In this document: positions 16,462-24,911 of the stretch, piece after piece | Layout: each line of letters opens with the position of its first letter | Numbering within the stretch: position 1 is the stretch's first letter | NCBI GenBank assembly: GCA_030537765.1 | Contig: JAUNVH010000009.1 | Location: forward strand, 1 to 47,616 | Direction of reading: 5' to 3' | Length of the DNA stretch: 47,616 nt | Source of the DNA: Tissierellia bacterium | GTDB lineage: Bacteria > Bacillota > Clostridia > Tissierellales > Peptoniphilaceae | Notes under the pieces: generated by a model | What the model was told of the DNA's origin: nothing | The model's database searches: none | The model's input: only the letters and a program-made list of their open reading frames with translations | Translations under genes and position numbers: made by a program

Positions 16462-17360
16462 TGGATGCTAATTATTTAGCCAGTATTATAAATTCAACAA
16501 TTAGATCCACAACGCCCGTACTTTTAGCGGCGCTTGGCAGTGCAATCTGCTCGCAAGTTGGGGTTTTCAATATCGCATTGGAAGGCCAGATGCTAATTGC
16601 GTCGTTTACGGCGATTATAGTCAATTATTTCACTGGTAGTGTTGCGCTTGCTGTTTTTGCTGGGGTGCTTTCGGGCGCTCTGATAGGTGCAATCGTAGCT
16701 GTGCTTCAAGTCAAATACGAAGCGGCCGATATGGTAATTGGTACATCTATAAACCTCTTGGTAACAGGTTTGACTAGTATATTGCTATTTGTGCTTTTGG
16801 GAGTAAAGGGCAGCTTTTCGAATCCAAAATTGATTCCTCTCAAAAAAATAACGCTTCCCATAATAAATAAGATTCCATTTGTGGGCAGAGTTATGGAGGG
16901 GCTTACAATTATAGATTATCTCTCATATTTGATAGCAATTTTGATTTTTATCTATCTATATAAAACCGTTTCTGGTTTTAGAGTGCTGTCAATCGGCATA
17001 AATAAAGAGGCGGCAGAGAGCTTGGGCGTAAAGGCAATTAGAACTAGAATGCTCGTAGTAATAATGTCGGGCGCACTTTGTGGCCTTGGAGGAACAGTTC
17101 TGAGTATGGGCCAAGTAACATTATTTACCGAAAATATGACGGCAGGTCGTGGCTTTATTGCGATGGCAGCTGGAGGTATGGCGCAAAATCATCCGCTATT
17201 TGTTATTTTTTCGAGCCTATTTTTCGGAGCTGCACAAGCTTTGGGGGTGGCATTACAAAATGTTGTGCCTTCACAACTGACGATGAGCATACCTTATATT
17301 GCCACAATTTTAGCTCTGGCAGTATTTAGCAAAAAGCGAAAGAAACAGATTATAAAATAA
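16461..17360 (+). CDS. Nucleoside ABC transporter permease 2
   Basis: A 299-residue permease of the same family. The conserved QVGVFNIALEGQMLIASF occurs at about residues 31-48, and a second family block (RTRMLVVIMSGALCGLGG) near 194-211. The start codon shares one base with the stop of the preceding gene (TAATG), so translation is coupled. The two permeases differ in length and sequence, as is normal for the heteromeric NupB/NupC type. Confidence 0.93.
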   Translation: MDANYLASIINSTIRSTTPVLLAALGSAICSQVGVFNIALEGQMLIASFTAIIVNYFTGSVALAVFAGVLSGALIGAIVAVLQVKYEAADMVIGTSINLLVTGLTSILLFVLLGVKGSFSNPKLIPLKKITLPIINKIPFVGRVMEGLTIIDYLSYLIAILIFIYLYKTVSGFRVLSIGINKEAAESLGVKAIRTRMLVVIMSGALCGLGGTVLSMGQVTLFTENMTAGRGFIAMAAGGMAQNHPLFVIFSSLFFGAAQALGVALQNVVPSQLTMSIPYIATILALAVFSKKRKKQIIK

Positions 17361-17371
17361 TGGAGGTCTAG

Positions 17372-18109
17372 ATGGAAAAAGATATATTGCCGTGTCTTGC
17401 GGCATCATATGGCGATATTCATGAGCGTGTAATAACTTGTGGAGATCCTAAGCGTGCAGAAAAAATTGCACAAAAACTTGAAAATGTAAAATGCGTGGCA
17501 AAAAATAGAGAATTTTGGACCTATAATGGAGAATATAAAGGCACTAAAATTACAGTAAGCTCTCACGGAGTTGGGGCTGGTGGTTCGGCAATACTATTTG
17601 AAAGCTTAGTAAGAGCAGGTGCAAAGGCAATTATAAGAGTTGGCACATGCGGCGGAATGCAAGACCATATAGATGCGGGCAGCATCGTTATAGCAACTGG
17701 AGCTTGCAGAGAAGAGGGCGTTACAGATAAAATCTTGCCCATCTCATATCCAGCCATTGCCCATAGAGATATTGTCAATGCTTTAGAAAGTTCGGCAAAA
17801 GATTTGGGCATAAAAACCAATACAGGCATAATCTTAACGCAGGCATTATTTTATCCAGGTCTAATCGAATCTACAGTAAAAACTTATATGAAAGCTGGAG
17901 TAATTGCCATGGAAAACGAAGCGGCAGCGCTTTTAGTTATAGCATCTTTGGCAAATATAAAAGCTGGAGTAATATTAGCAGCTGATGCGAAGGCCTTTGA
18001 ATTAGTTGGAGTTTCTGGTTATAAACCTGATAAAGAGGCCGTACACAAAGCAGTTGAAGACGAAATTGATATTGCACTTAATGCACTCACAAAGATTTAT
18101 ATAGATTAA
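17372..18109 (+). CDS. Nucleoside phosphorylase, uridine phosphorylase-like
   Basis: A 245-residue hexameric-type nucleoside phosphorylase (NP-I). Visible blocks are TCGDPKRAEKIA (22-33), SHGVGAGGSAI, IRVGTCGGMQ, a specificity region ACREEGVTDKILP and MENEAAALL near 189-197, where uridine phosphorylases have MES/MEA forms. It releases a base and (deoxy)ribose-1-phosphate. Together with PunA it would let the cell use both purine and pyrimidine nucleosides, but which base it prefers is not certain from sequence. GGAGG 6 bases before the ATG; 11 bases after the permease. Confidence 0.88.
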   Translation: MEKDILPCLAASYGDIHERVITCGDPKRAEKIAQKLENVKCVAKNREFWTYNGEYKGTKITVSSHGVGAGGSAILFESLVRAGAKAIIRVGTCGGMQDHIDAGSIVIATGACREEGVTDKILPISYPAIAHRDIVNALESSAKDLGIKTNTGIILTQALFYPGLIESTVKTYMKAGVIAMENEAAALLVIASLANIKAGVILAADAKAFELVGVSGYKPDKEAVHKAVEDEIDIALNALTKIYID

Positions 18110-18122
18110 GAAAGGAAATTAT

Positions 18123-19175
18123 ATGAAAAGATGCGATCAAGACTTGGCCTTTATGCTAAGATATGAAAATGTAGCTTGGTATGAAGACGGCGAAGTCAAA
18201 ATACTCGATAGAAGAATTTATCCGACAGAAGTCAAATTTGTAAGATGTAAAACTCATGGCGAAGTAGCTAAAGCCATAACAGATATGGTAACACAAAGTG
18301 CTGGGCCTTATACTGCAGCGGCAATGGGCATGGCATTGGCTGCCTATGAATCGAAAGATTTAGCAAAAGAAGAGCAGATTAAATTCTTAGAAGATGCAGC
18401 CTATACATTATCGCACGCAAGACCGACCACAGTCGTCAGAATGTCTCAAATAACAAATGGCAGTTTAGAAATAGCAAAAGAGGCAATCGAGCGAGGCGAA
18501 AGGGCAGATGAAGCCATATTTATGGACACAATTGAATCACTAAATAGAAGATATTCCACAATGGAAATTGTAGGCGAATATTTAGTCGATATGTTTCCAA
18601 ATAAGGGCAGCATAATGACTCAATGCTTTGGAGAAACCATAGTTGGCATGATGTTAAGAGTTTCTAAAAAACGCGGCAAAGATATTAAACTATATGTGCC
18701 TGAAACTAGACCGTATTTTCAAGGCGCAAGACTCACAGCTTCAGTAGCTCAAGATATGGGCTTTGATACCACAGTCATAACAGACAATATGCCGGCACTC
18801 GTAATGCAGACTAAGGGAATAGATCTTTTCACTTCGGCTGCCGATGTAATCTGCATGGACGGACATATCACTAATAAGATTGGCACATATCAGATTGCAA
18901 TAGTTGCAAAATATCACGGGGTGCCATATTTCGTAACTGGAATACCCGATTATGATCACACGACAGTTGAGTCTGTAAAAATCGAAGAGAGAGATCCTAA
19001 TTTCGTACTTCAAGCGAGAGGAATTAAAAATACAATGGACGGTGTCAAAGGATATTATCCGTCATTTGACATAACACCGCCGCATCTAATCTCGGGAGTT
19101 GTAACTAATAAGGGAATTTTTAGCCCTTACGATTTGCACAGATATTTTGAAACAGAAACTGAAAGATATTATTAA
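18123..19175 (+). CDS. MtnA/eIF2B-family sugar-1-phosphate isomerase-like protein
   Basis: A 350-residue protein of the methylthioribose-1-phosphate isomerase/eIF2B-alpha family: ILDRRIYPTEVKFVRCKT (27-44), ETRPYFQGARLTA (194-206) and NKIGT (251-255). The catalytic Cys of MtnA is kept (Cys168 in MTQC). However, the NGD-x-x-NKIGT motif that carries the catalytic Asp reads DGHITNKIGT, so His248 takes the Asp position and Asp246 lies two residues earlier. The phosphate loop RGAPAIG is replaced by SAGPYTAAAMG. It lies 13 bases behind a phosphorylase and far from other methionine-salvage genes, so I infer an isomerase for ribose-1-phosphate, deoxyribose-1-phosphate or a similar sugar. Loss of catalysis is the alternative. 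Confidence 0.8.
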   Translation: MKRCDQDLAFMLRYENVAWYEDGEVKILDRRIYPTEVKFVRCKTHGEVAKAITDMVTQSAGPYTAAAMGMALAAYESKDLAKEEQIKFLEDAAYTLSHARPTTVVRMSQITNGSLEIAKEAIERGERADEAIFMDTIESLNRRYSTMEIVGEYLVDMFPNKGSIMTQCFGETIVGMMLRVSKKRGKDIKLYVPETRPYFQGARLTASVAQDMGFDTTVITDNMPALVMQTKGIDLFTSAADVICMDGHITNKIGTYQIAIVAKYHGVPYFVTGIPDYDHTTVESVKIEERDPNFVLQARGIKNTMDGVKGYYPSFDITPPHLISGVVTNKGIFSPYDLHRYFETETERYY

Positions 19176-19190
19176 AAAATATTGAAAAAC

Positions 19191-19233
19191 ATCACCCTTT
19201 GTATTAAAATTTATAATACAAAGGGTGATTTTT
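19191..19233 (+). terminator. Perfect 16-bp hairpin ending the nucleoside operon and overlapping GntR control signals
   Basis: Arms 19191-19206 and 19214-19229 are perfectly complementary with a 7-base loop, followed by five T (19229-19233): a strong terminator. The same bases hold a TATAAT (19212-19217) and the probable ribosome site AAGGGTGA of the GntR gene whose ATG is at 19234. The symmetric GTATTA/TAATAC core also resembles a YtrA-type operator. Confidence 0.8.
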
Positions 19234-19605
19234 ATGATTATAAATTTAAATTTAAAATCCGATATTCCAATTTTTGAACAGATTGTAAATCAAATAATTT
19301 TTGCAATCTATCATGGCGAATTAAAAAGCGGCACACCGCTACCGCCTGTGAGAACTTTGGCAGAGAGTTTGGGAATAAATTTTATGACTGTAAATAAAGC
19401 TTATCAAGTTTTAAAAGAGATGGGCTATATAAAAACATATGGCAGAGCAGGCACTAAAGTCTGTGACAAGGAAGAATCAGATTTAGAAACTAAAGAGGAA
19501 ATCGACAAATTAAAACAGATTCTAGCCAGATTAAAACTCATGGGCATGACAGATGGCGAACTTGAAAAAGAAATCTATTCGTTTTTGGCAGAGGCCGCTA
19601 TATGA
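19234..19605 (+). CDS. GntR-family regulator, YtrA type (first cassette)
   Basis: A 123-residue regulator. The winged-helix domain spans residues 1-73: SDIPIFEQIVNQIIFAIYHG, then LPPVRTLAESLGINFMTVNK and AYQVLKEMGYIKTYGRAGT. Only a short helical tail follows, typical of the YtrA subfamily. The upstream in-frame codon at 19225 is rejected, because ATG 19234 sits close behind AAGGGTGA and gives the normal N-terminus. Its ATGA overlap with the following membrane-protein gene shows they form one unit. It probably binds the palindrome directly in front of it and regulates itself. Confidence 0.88.
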   Translation: MIINLNLKSDIPIFEQIVNQIIFAIYHGELKSGTPLPPVRTLAESLGINFMTVNKAYQVLKEMGYIKTYGRAGTKVCDKEESDLETKEEIDKLKQILARLKLMGMTDGELEKEIYSFLAEAAI

Positions 19606-20960
19606 ATTTTATAGCATTAATATTTCTACCAATGGTGCCAATACTATATTATTCTTCAATTAAAAATTTAAAATATAATAAAAATATATTGCTTGGCACT
19701 TCACTCCCTTGGGAAATTGTAGAAAACGGAAATGAAGATATTGACAAGCTAATTAGCAAAATAAAATTCCAAATTAAAATTTTAATGGCAATTATGTCTA
19801 TTAGCATAATTCTTTTGATGTTCTATATTATAGATAGCAGTATATATATTTTCATAATGATTTTTTCTTTTTTACTCTTGCCATTAATATTTTCAAAAGG
19901 CATGAAAGATTTGCGAGAACTTAAAAAGCAAAAAGGCTGGATAGGAGACAGAAATTATAAGAGAATTAGCGATTTGAGTCTTTATACAAAAAATTTAGAA
20001 TCAGAAATAAATAGCTATATGCTTATAATTCCGATAGCGATAGTTCTTTTTATAAGCTATATAGAATTTATAAATAGCAAATATCTTGGCAGATTAAGCA
20101 CAGGAATAATTATATTAATATCCGATATATTAATATTTTTTATCTATAAACGCCAAGCCTCCAAAAGCTATACTTATGACAGCGAAAAAAACGTTAAAAT
20201 TAATCAGTATGAAAAGATAAATAAGACCAATTTGAGCTATTATAGTACAGTATTTGATGCAATACTATATGCAGCATTTATATATTTTTATTCAAAAGAT
20301 ATTTTCAATACTGCTTTAATTATCGCTTATTTTTCGATAATAGCAATTTCTAAAATCTGGATATTTAAAAGTTTTATAAAAGACAGAGAGAGAATAGACG
20401 AGATATTAAGAAAAGTAGATGAAAAATTTGTGCCAGAAATTGACGATATTTACGATTATTGGGGCTATAATGATCCGACTGATAGCAGAATTTTTATACC
20501 CGATCCAATAAATATTGGAAATACTTCCATAAACAGAGGTCATCCCAAAGGTAAAGCAGTTTTCTATTTTGGCAATCTCACATTTGCTCTATTGATAATA
20601 TTTACATTAGTCTATTTTGTATTTATCGGCAAAATGGAATTTCAAACAAAGCTAAGTAATGAAAAGATCAATATTAAAGCATTTCCATATTCATATGAGA
20701 TAGAATATAAAGATATCAAAGTTTTAAATCTAGAAGATTCAATGCCCGATAAAAAGAGCATCAGAACGAATGGCACAGCCACAGAAAATATTGCATATGG
20801 CTTTTTTCAAATAGAAGATATAGGAAAAGTAAGGCTCTATTATCACACAGGCAAAAAAGTAATCTATATAGAAACGGACAAAGATAAAATTTTTCTAAAT
20901 CAAAAAACAGATGATAAGACAGAAAAACTCTATAATGAGATAAAATCGCATATTGAATAA
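19602..20960 (+). CDS. Multi-pass membrane protein with a DUF5808-like motif
   Basis: A 452-residue protein with membrane segments near the N-terminus, at about 60-105, 140-190, 215-255 and 320-345, and a soluble C-terminal region of about 110 residues. Around residues 290-310 the sequence YNDPTDSRIFIPDPINIGNT resembles the DUF5808 motif found in DUF1648-like membrane proteins that often follow YtrA-type regulators. I cannot name a function. The start overlaps the GntR stop (ATGA). A terminator follows. Confidence 0.75.
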   Translation: MNFIALIFLPMVPILYYSSIKNLKYNKNILLGTSLPWEIVENGNEDIDKLISKIKFQIKILMAIMSISIILLMFYIIDSSIYIFIMIFSFLLLPLIFSKGMKDLRELKKQKGWIGDRNYKRISDLSLYTKNLESEINSYMLIIPIAIVLFISYIEFINSKYLGRLSTGIIILISDILIFFIYKRQASKSYTYDSEKNVKINQYEKINKTNLSYYSTVFDAILYAAFIYFYSKDIFNTALIIAYFSIIAISKIWIFKSFIKDRERIDEILRKVDEKFVPEIDDIYDYWGYNDPTDSRIFIPDPINIGNTSINRGHPKGKAVFYFGNLTFALLIIFTLVYFVFIGKMEFQTKLSNEKINIKAFPYSYEIEYKDIKVLNLEDSMPDKKSIRTNGTATENIAYGFFQIEDIGKVRLYYHTGKKVIYIETDKDKIFLNQKTDDKTEKLYNEIKSHIE

Positions 20961-20962
20961 TT

Positions 20963-21000
20963 AAAATTCCTTTTGTCGAAAGATGAGAGGAATTTTTATT
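20963..21000 (+). terminator. Terminator of the first GntR cassette
   Basis: 9-bp stem AAAATTCCT / AGGAATTTT (20963-20971, 20988-20996) with a 16-base loop and a T-rich tail. Confidence 0.7.
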
Positions 21001-21012
21001 TTAAAATTTATA

Positions 21013-21072
21013 TTGACAGTTTATAAGTGTTCATATACAATATATACAGTAGCTACAATATAGATCTATATT
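21013..21072 (+). promoter_or_regulatory. Promoter and palindromic operator of the second GntR cassette
   Basis: TTGACA (21013-21018), 17 bp, TACAAT (21036-21041) gives a strong promoter. Downstream lie GTAGCTAC (21049-21056) and a perfect 16-bp palindrome AATATAGATCTATATT (21057-21072), just before the ribosome site. The GntR protein encoded next is the likely binder. Confidence 0.75.
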
Positions 21073-21086
21073 TATATGGAGGAATT

Positions 21087-21470
21087 ATGCATATCATAAT
21101 TAAAAACTCGAGTGACAAACCGATTTATGAGCAGATTAAAGAACAATTGAAACGAGAAATTATCGAAGGCAATCTAAAGCCTGGCGACAAACTTCCGTCT
21201 ATCAGATTTTTGGCAAAAGAACTTAGAATTTCTGTCATCACAACTAAGCGCGCATATGATGATTTGGAAAAAGAAGGCTTTATAAATTCTGTGCAGGGAA
21301 AGGGCAGTTTTGTTGCAGGCAGAAATCAAGACTTTATTCGTGAAGAGATTTTGCGAAAGATTGAAGGCCATCTTTTAGAGAGCATAAATCTCGCCAAGAT
21401 TATAAATATTTCTCTCGATGAGCTCATAGATATTTTGAAACTTATGGAGGAAGAAAATGAACACAATTGA
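21087..21470 (+). CDS. GntR-family regulator, YtrA type (second cassette)
   Basis: A 127-residue regulator with an N-terminal winged helix (KPIYEQIKEQLKREIIEGNL, LPSIRFLAKELRISVITTKR, FINSVQGKGSFV) and a short helical tail. It is related to, but clearly distinct from, the GntR protein of the cassette just upstream. ATG 21087 with GGAGG 5 bases before it; a 60-base upstream extension in frame is rejected because it lies across the operator. It overlaps the ABC ATPase gene by 14 bases, the classic YtrA-ABC arrangement in which the regulator represses its own transporter operon. Confidence 0.9.
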   Translation: MHIIIKNSSDKPIYEQIKEQLKREIIEGNLKPGDKLPSIRFLAKELRISVITTKRAYDDLEKEGFINSVQGKGSFVAGRNQDFIREEILRKIEGHLLESINLAKIINISLDELIDILKLMEEENEHN

Positions 21471-22302
21471 AATAAAAAATTTGACTAAGAACTTTAAAGA
21501 CTTTAAATTGGGACCAATAGATCTTAATATTCCGAAAGGGAGTATCGTTGGCTTCATCGGCGAAAACGGTGCAGGCAAATCGACGACTATAAAGTTAATT
21601 TTGAACTTGCTCAATAAAGATAGTGGAGATATAAAAATTTTTGGAAAAAACTTGCATGAAAATCACAAAGAGATTATGAACGATATTGGCGTCGTCTTTG
21701 ACGATTTAAATCTACCTAAGGAACTGGCTATTAAAGATTATTATTCTATTTTTAAGGGAATGTTTGAAAATTGGGACGAAGAAAAGTTCTTCTATTATAT
21801 GAAAACTTTTCAATTGCCCGAAAATAGAAAAATTAAGGAACTCTCTCGTGGCATGAAAATGAAATTCTCTTTGGCGATTGCACTTTCGCATAATGCAAAG
21901 CTTATGATTATGGATGAACCTACATCGGGTCTCGATCCAGTCGCAAGAGATGAGATTTTAGATATACTCTTAGAATTTATACAGTCAGATGAAAATACTG
22001 TATTTATTTCTTCTCATATACTTACTGATTTGCAAAAGGTTGCCGACTATATCGCCTTTATTCATAAGGGGCAGCTGAAGTTTATGGAAGAAAAAGATGC
22101 TTTGACAGACGAGTTTGCAATTTTACAATGCGATAAAGAAACTGCCATCTCGCTTTCAAAGGCTGCAATAATTGGGAGAAAGAGTGGACAGTTTGGAGAA
22201 AAACTGCTCGTCAGAAGAGAACTTGTGCCAAGTGGCTTAGATTTAGAAAGGCCGAGTATTGAAGATATAATGCTATTTTTTATCAGAGGTGAGGGCAGAT
22301 GA
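21457..22302 (+). CDS. ABC transporter ATP-binding protein (YtrB type)
   Basis: A 281-residue ATPase: Walker A GENGAGKST (about 34-42), a short signature LSRGMKMKFSLAIAL (about 128-142) and Walker B LMIMDEPTSGLDP (about 149-161), with the switch His in ISSHIL. The atypical signature LSRGM is usual in this subfamily. The C-terminal 70 residues are a variable tail. It drives export or membrane remodelling with the two small permeases that follow. Such systems answer to cell-wall antibiotics in other Firmicutes; that role here is inference. Confidence 0.92.
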   Translation: MNTIEIKNLTKNFKDFKLGPIDLNIPKGSIVGFIGENGAGKSTTIKLILNLLNKDSGDIKIFGKNLHENHKEIMNDIGVVFDDLNLPKELAIKDYYSIFKGMFENWDEEKFFYYMKTFQLPENRKIKELSRGMKMKFSLAIALSHNAKLMIMDEPTSGLDPVARDEILDILLEFIQSDENTVFISSHILTDLQKVADYIAFIHKGQLKFMEEKDALTDEFAILQCDKETAISLSKAAIIGRKSGQFGEKLLVRRELVPSGLDLERPSIEDIMLFFIRGEGR

Positions 22303-22928
22303 GTTCAATTATAAAAAAAGATTTAAAGTGGTTATTTAAAGCTTCTACAAAGCAGATTCTTCTCATATTTTTAATCATAATTGCTCAAGCTTTATTCTTT
22401 GGTAAAAAACTATTGCCTGCTTACGCAATGCCTATCATAGTTTTAATACTTATGGTGACTATAATAGGCTCCGATTTAGAGACAGAATTTGAAAAATTTT
22501 TGTTTTCAACGCCTATTTCTAAATTTGAATATGCTGGCTCAAAATTTATTTTGACATGGATATTTGCAGTATTTGGAGTAATTTTCGGCATAATGATATT
22601 TTTAATGAACAAATTTTATGCTCTATTAGAAATTAGCCATATCATAGCTGCGATGTTTGTTTTGCCGATACTAATGCTATCAATTTTGATTCCACTTTTT
22701 TATAAATTCGGAATACAAAAGGCAAGAATTATAATGTTTGGGACATATATATTATTATTTGGTTCTTTGTCTTTTATATCTAATATGGGAAATAATGATA
22801 TATTTACAGAAATTTTAATCAAATATGGTCAAATTAAAATATCTCTATTTTTGATTATTATCACGATGTTAATTAGCTTAGTTTCTCTATTTATAACTAC
22901 TAAAATTTTAAAAAGTAAAGAATATTAG
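22299..22928 (+). CDS. ABC-2 type permease A
   Basis: A 209-residue membrane protein with six predicted membrane segments, of the ABC2_membrane_5-like group. It is a paralogue of the next gene: IPLFYKFGIQKARIIMFGTY here, IPLFYKFGINKARFIIFGVY there. It also has the shared motif PISKFEYAGSKFILTW. The start overlaps the ATPase stop (ATGA). The two permeases probably form a heterodimer. Confidence 0.88.
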   Translation: MSSIIKKDLKWLFKASTKQILLIFLIIIAQALFFGKKLLPAYAMPIIVLILMVTIIGSDLETEFEKFLFSTPISKFEYAGSKFILTWIFAVFGVIFGIMIFLMNKFYALLEISHIIAAMFVLPILMLSILIPLFYKFGIQKARIIMFGTYILLFGSLSFISNMGNNDIFTEILIKYGQIKISLFLIIITMLISLVSLFITTKILKSKEY

Positions 22929-22936
22929 GTGAGGAT

Positions 22937-23578
22937 ATGAATGCTTATATTAAAAAAGATTTGAATATGATTTTAAGAGGCGGAATTTTAAAATTTGCGG
23001 CACTTTTTGCATTAATCCCAATTATAGCATTAGCTTTTAAGGATAGCTTGGCAATTATTAGTTTTCTGCCTGTTATGAACTTAATAATGATTATAATGAT
23101 GATTGTGAGTACAATAGGAACTGATTTGCAAGTTGGTTTTGAGAAATTTGCCTTCTCTTCTCCACTTACGAGATATGATTATATTTTTTCAAAATATCTA
23201 ATGGCTTGGGTGATTAGTTTAATTCTTGCGACAATTTGTGCAATTATAGTTGTAGCATTAAAAATCCTGCCATTTAGTGAAATTTTCTTCTTTGTCGCTG
23301 CATTATTTAGTATGCCAAATATAATACTCGCAATTATGATTCCGCTTTTTTATAAATTCGGCATTAATAAAGCCAGATTTATAATTTTTGGAGTCTATAT
23401 TCTAATTATGGGTTTTGGAGGAGTTTTTATGAGTCTTTTTAAAGACTTTGACATTTTTCGATTTTTGATCGATTTAGGTCAAATTAAAACAAGCTTATTA
23501 TTTATAGCTTTTACTATGGTGCTAAGTCTAATTTCTCTTATGATTTCAAAAAAGATTTTAGAAAAGAATGAATATTAA
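22937..23578 (+). CDS. ABC-2 type permease B
   Basis: A 213-residue, six-segment paralogue of permease A (PLTRYDYIFSKYLMAW is equivalent to its PISKFEYAGSKFILTW), eight bases downstream with its own GGTGAGG site. Last gene of the cassette, followed by a strong terminator. Confidence 0.88.
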   Translation: MNAYIKKDLNMILRGGILKFAALFALIPIIALAFKDSLAIISFLPVMNLIMIIMMIVSTIGTDLQVGFEKFAFSSPLTRYDYIFSKYLMAWVISLILATICAIIVVALKILPFSEIFFFVAALFSMPNIILAIMIPLFYKFGINKARFIIFGVYILIMGFGGVFMSLFKDFDIFRFLIDLGQIKTSLLFIAFTMVLSLISLMISKKILEKNEY

Positions 23579-23581
23579 AAT

Positions 23582-23604
23582 GCCCAAATTATTGGGCGTT
23601 TTTT
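23582..23604. terminator. Terminator between convergent ABC-2 permease and SRPBCC genes
   Basis: 6-bp stem GCCCAA / TTGGGC (23582-23587, 23592-23597), 4-base loop, seven T on the plus strand. The SRPBCC stop codon lies in the loop, so the hairpin is partly coding on the minus strand. Confidence 0.88.
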
Positions 23605-24089
23605 TCATAGCCATAAAGGCCTGTTTCTAGATAGTTTTTTAAATATAGATTGTCTTCTATCATATCTCTTCTTATCAATTCCCAATCTGCCTTATTTTTT
23701 AATAATATATCGAATGCGATCCAATTTATAAAGTTTTTAAAAATTCCTCTTCGCTTTCCAAATTCTTCAATATGAGTAAATTTACAACCTGACTCAGTTT
23801 TTTCAGCTATAAAATAGATATGAGCTAGTCCGGATTTGGCTTTAAATACTAATCTAAAACTATTTTCAGTTTTTATATGTTCAAGAATTTCTCCTTTTAC
23901 ATCGTAATTTATGCCGTCAACAATTTCAACAAATCTAATTTTATCGCCTTTTTCAAATCCGCCACTGAGCTTTTCAAATTCAGTATGATAGGGACTCCAG
24001 TCTACAAAATTTTTATCAAAATTTAAAAACCAAGAGTATAATTTATCGAGTGAACATTCAATTAAAATACTTTCTTCTAATCTAATCAT
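23589..24089 (-). CDS. SRPBCC-family (polyketide cyclase/START-like) protein
   Basis: A 166-residue protein with the SRPBCC helix-grip pattern: an N-terminal strand (MIRLEESILIECSLDKLYSW), GGFEKGDKIRFVE near residues 43-55, and a long C-terminal helix (about 110-155). The fold makes a deep hydrophobic ligand pocket. It is the last gene of a TetR / methyltransferase / SRPBCC unit, so it may bind or process a hydrophobic small molecule. No catalytic residues can be named. Confidence 0.7.
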   Translation of the reverse strand: MIRLEESILIECSLDKLYSWFLNFDKNFVDWSPYHTEFEKLSGGFEKGDKIRFVEIVDGINYDVKGEILEHIKTENSFRLVFKAKSGLAHIYFIAEKTESGCKFTHIEEFGKRRGIFKNFINWIAFDILLKNKADWELIRRDMIEDNLYLKNYLETGLYGYEKNAQ

Positions 24090-24097
24090 AATATAAG

Positions 24098-24907
24098 CTA
24101 GCTTTCTATTTTTAGGTATATCATTTTTACCATATTAAAAATGTCTGATACTTTCATTTTTATCTTGGTCGAAAATTTGAGATTGGAATTATAATTTGCA
24201 TACTTATAATATTTTTCCATCCTTAGTAATTTTATATTAGAGCTGCATTTATTTATTAAATAATTTGGATCATCTACTGAAAAATACATCAGAGCATCTT
24301 CACGATTCATTTTTTTCATATACTTTTGACTCTGCTTCAGACCGAAAGTAGAAACGGCATCGAAAACTAGATAAGCTGGAGCAATTTTTTGCAAATTATT
24401 TATAAATTCAACAATCTGTTCTTCTTCAAAATAATGAAATAGTCCAGCTGCAATTATCAGTTTAGATTTGTCTGAAATCTTTTTAACTTCATCAATCCAA
24501 GCATAATCGAACATTGAATAAGGCAGATAATTATCTCTAGTCTTTGGAGGCAGATAGTTTTTTCTTAGTTTTAATACTTCTGGAAAATCTAATTCAAACC
24601 AATTTGCTTTTTGATTGTCGTTTCTTTCATAAAGCGATTCCATTCCACAACCTAAATTTATAATTGAACCTTCGGGATTTTCATTTAGAAAATCTTTTAT
24701 ATAAAGATCCAAATTTTTAGAGCGCATGGCACTTGCGATATAAGTATATTCGTCTTGTTCAAATTTAGATTTTAAATTTTCGGGCAAATTTTCATAAATT
24801 TCAAGAGCTTTACTGTCATAAAAAAACTTTGGACAGTTTCTAGAACTATAAACTCTGCCTTCCATTGGCACAAATAGAGTTTCAGATACATCAGTGAGTT
24901 TAGACAT
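24098..24907 (-). CDS. Class I SAM-dependent methyltransferase, LCM (Tcmp-like) family
   Basis: A 269-residue O-methyltransferase of the leucine carboxyl methyltransferase-like group. SAM-binding motif I is INLGCGMESLYER (about 82-94), followed by WFELDFPEVLKLRK (acidic residue after strand 2) and LIIAAGLFHYFEE (about 149-161). Relatives modify acidic groups on small molecules or polyketides. It lies 4 bases after the TetR gene and 8 before the SRPBCC gene, so the three are one TetR-controlled unit. The substrate is unknown. Confidence 0.85.
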   Translation of the reverse strand: MSKLTDVSETLFVPMEGRVYSSRNCPKFFYDSKALEIYENLPENLKSKFEQDEYTYIASAMRSKNLDLYIKDFLNENPEGSIINLGCGMESLYERNDNQKANWFELDFPEVLKLRKNYLPPKTRDNYLPYSMFDYAWIDEVKKISDKSKLIIAAGLFHYFEEEQIVEFINNLQKIAPAYLVFDAVSTFGLKQSQKYMKKMNREDALMYFSVDDPNYLINKCSSNIKLLRMEKYYKYANYNSNLKFSTKIKMKVSDIFNMVKMIYLKIES

Positions 24908-24911
24908 TTTA

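Noticed and set aside
16206..17329. Plus-strand frames within the two permease genes
   Set aside because: Out-of-frame shadows with unlikely composition (rich in Trp, Ser, Cys); the permeases are clear in the other frame.
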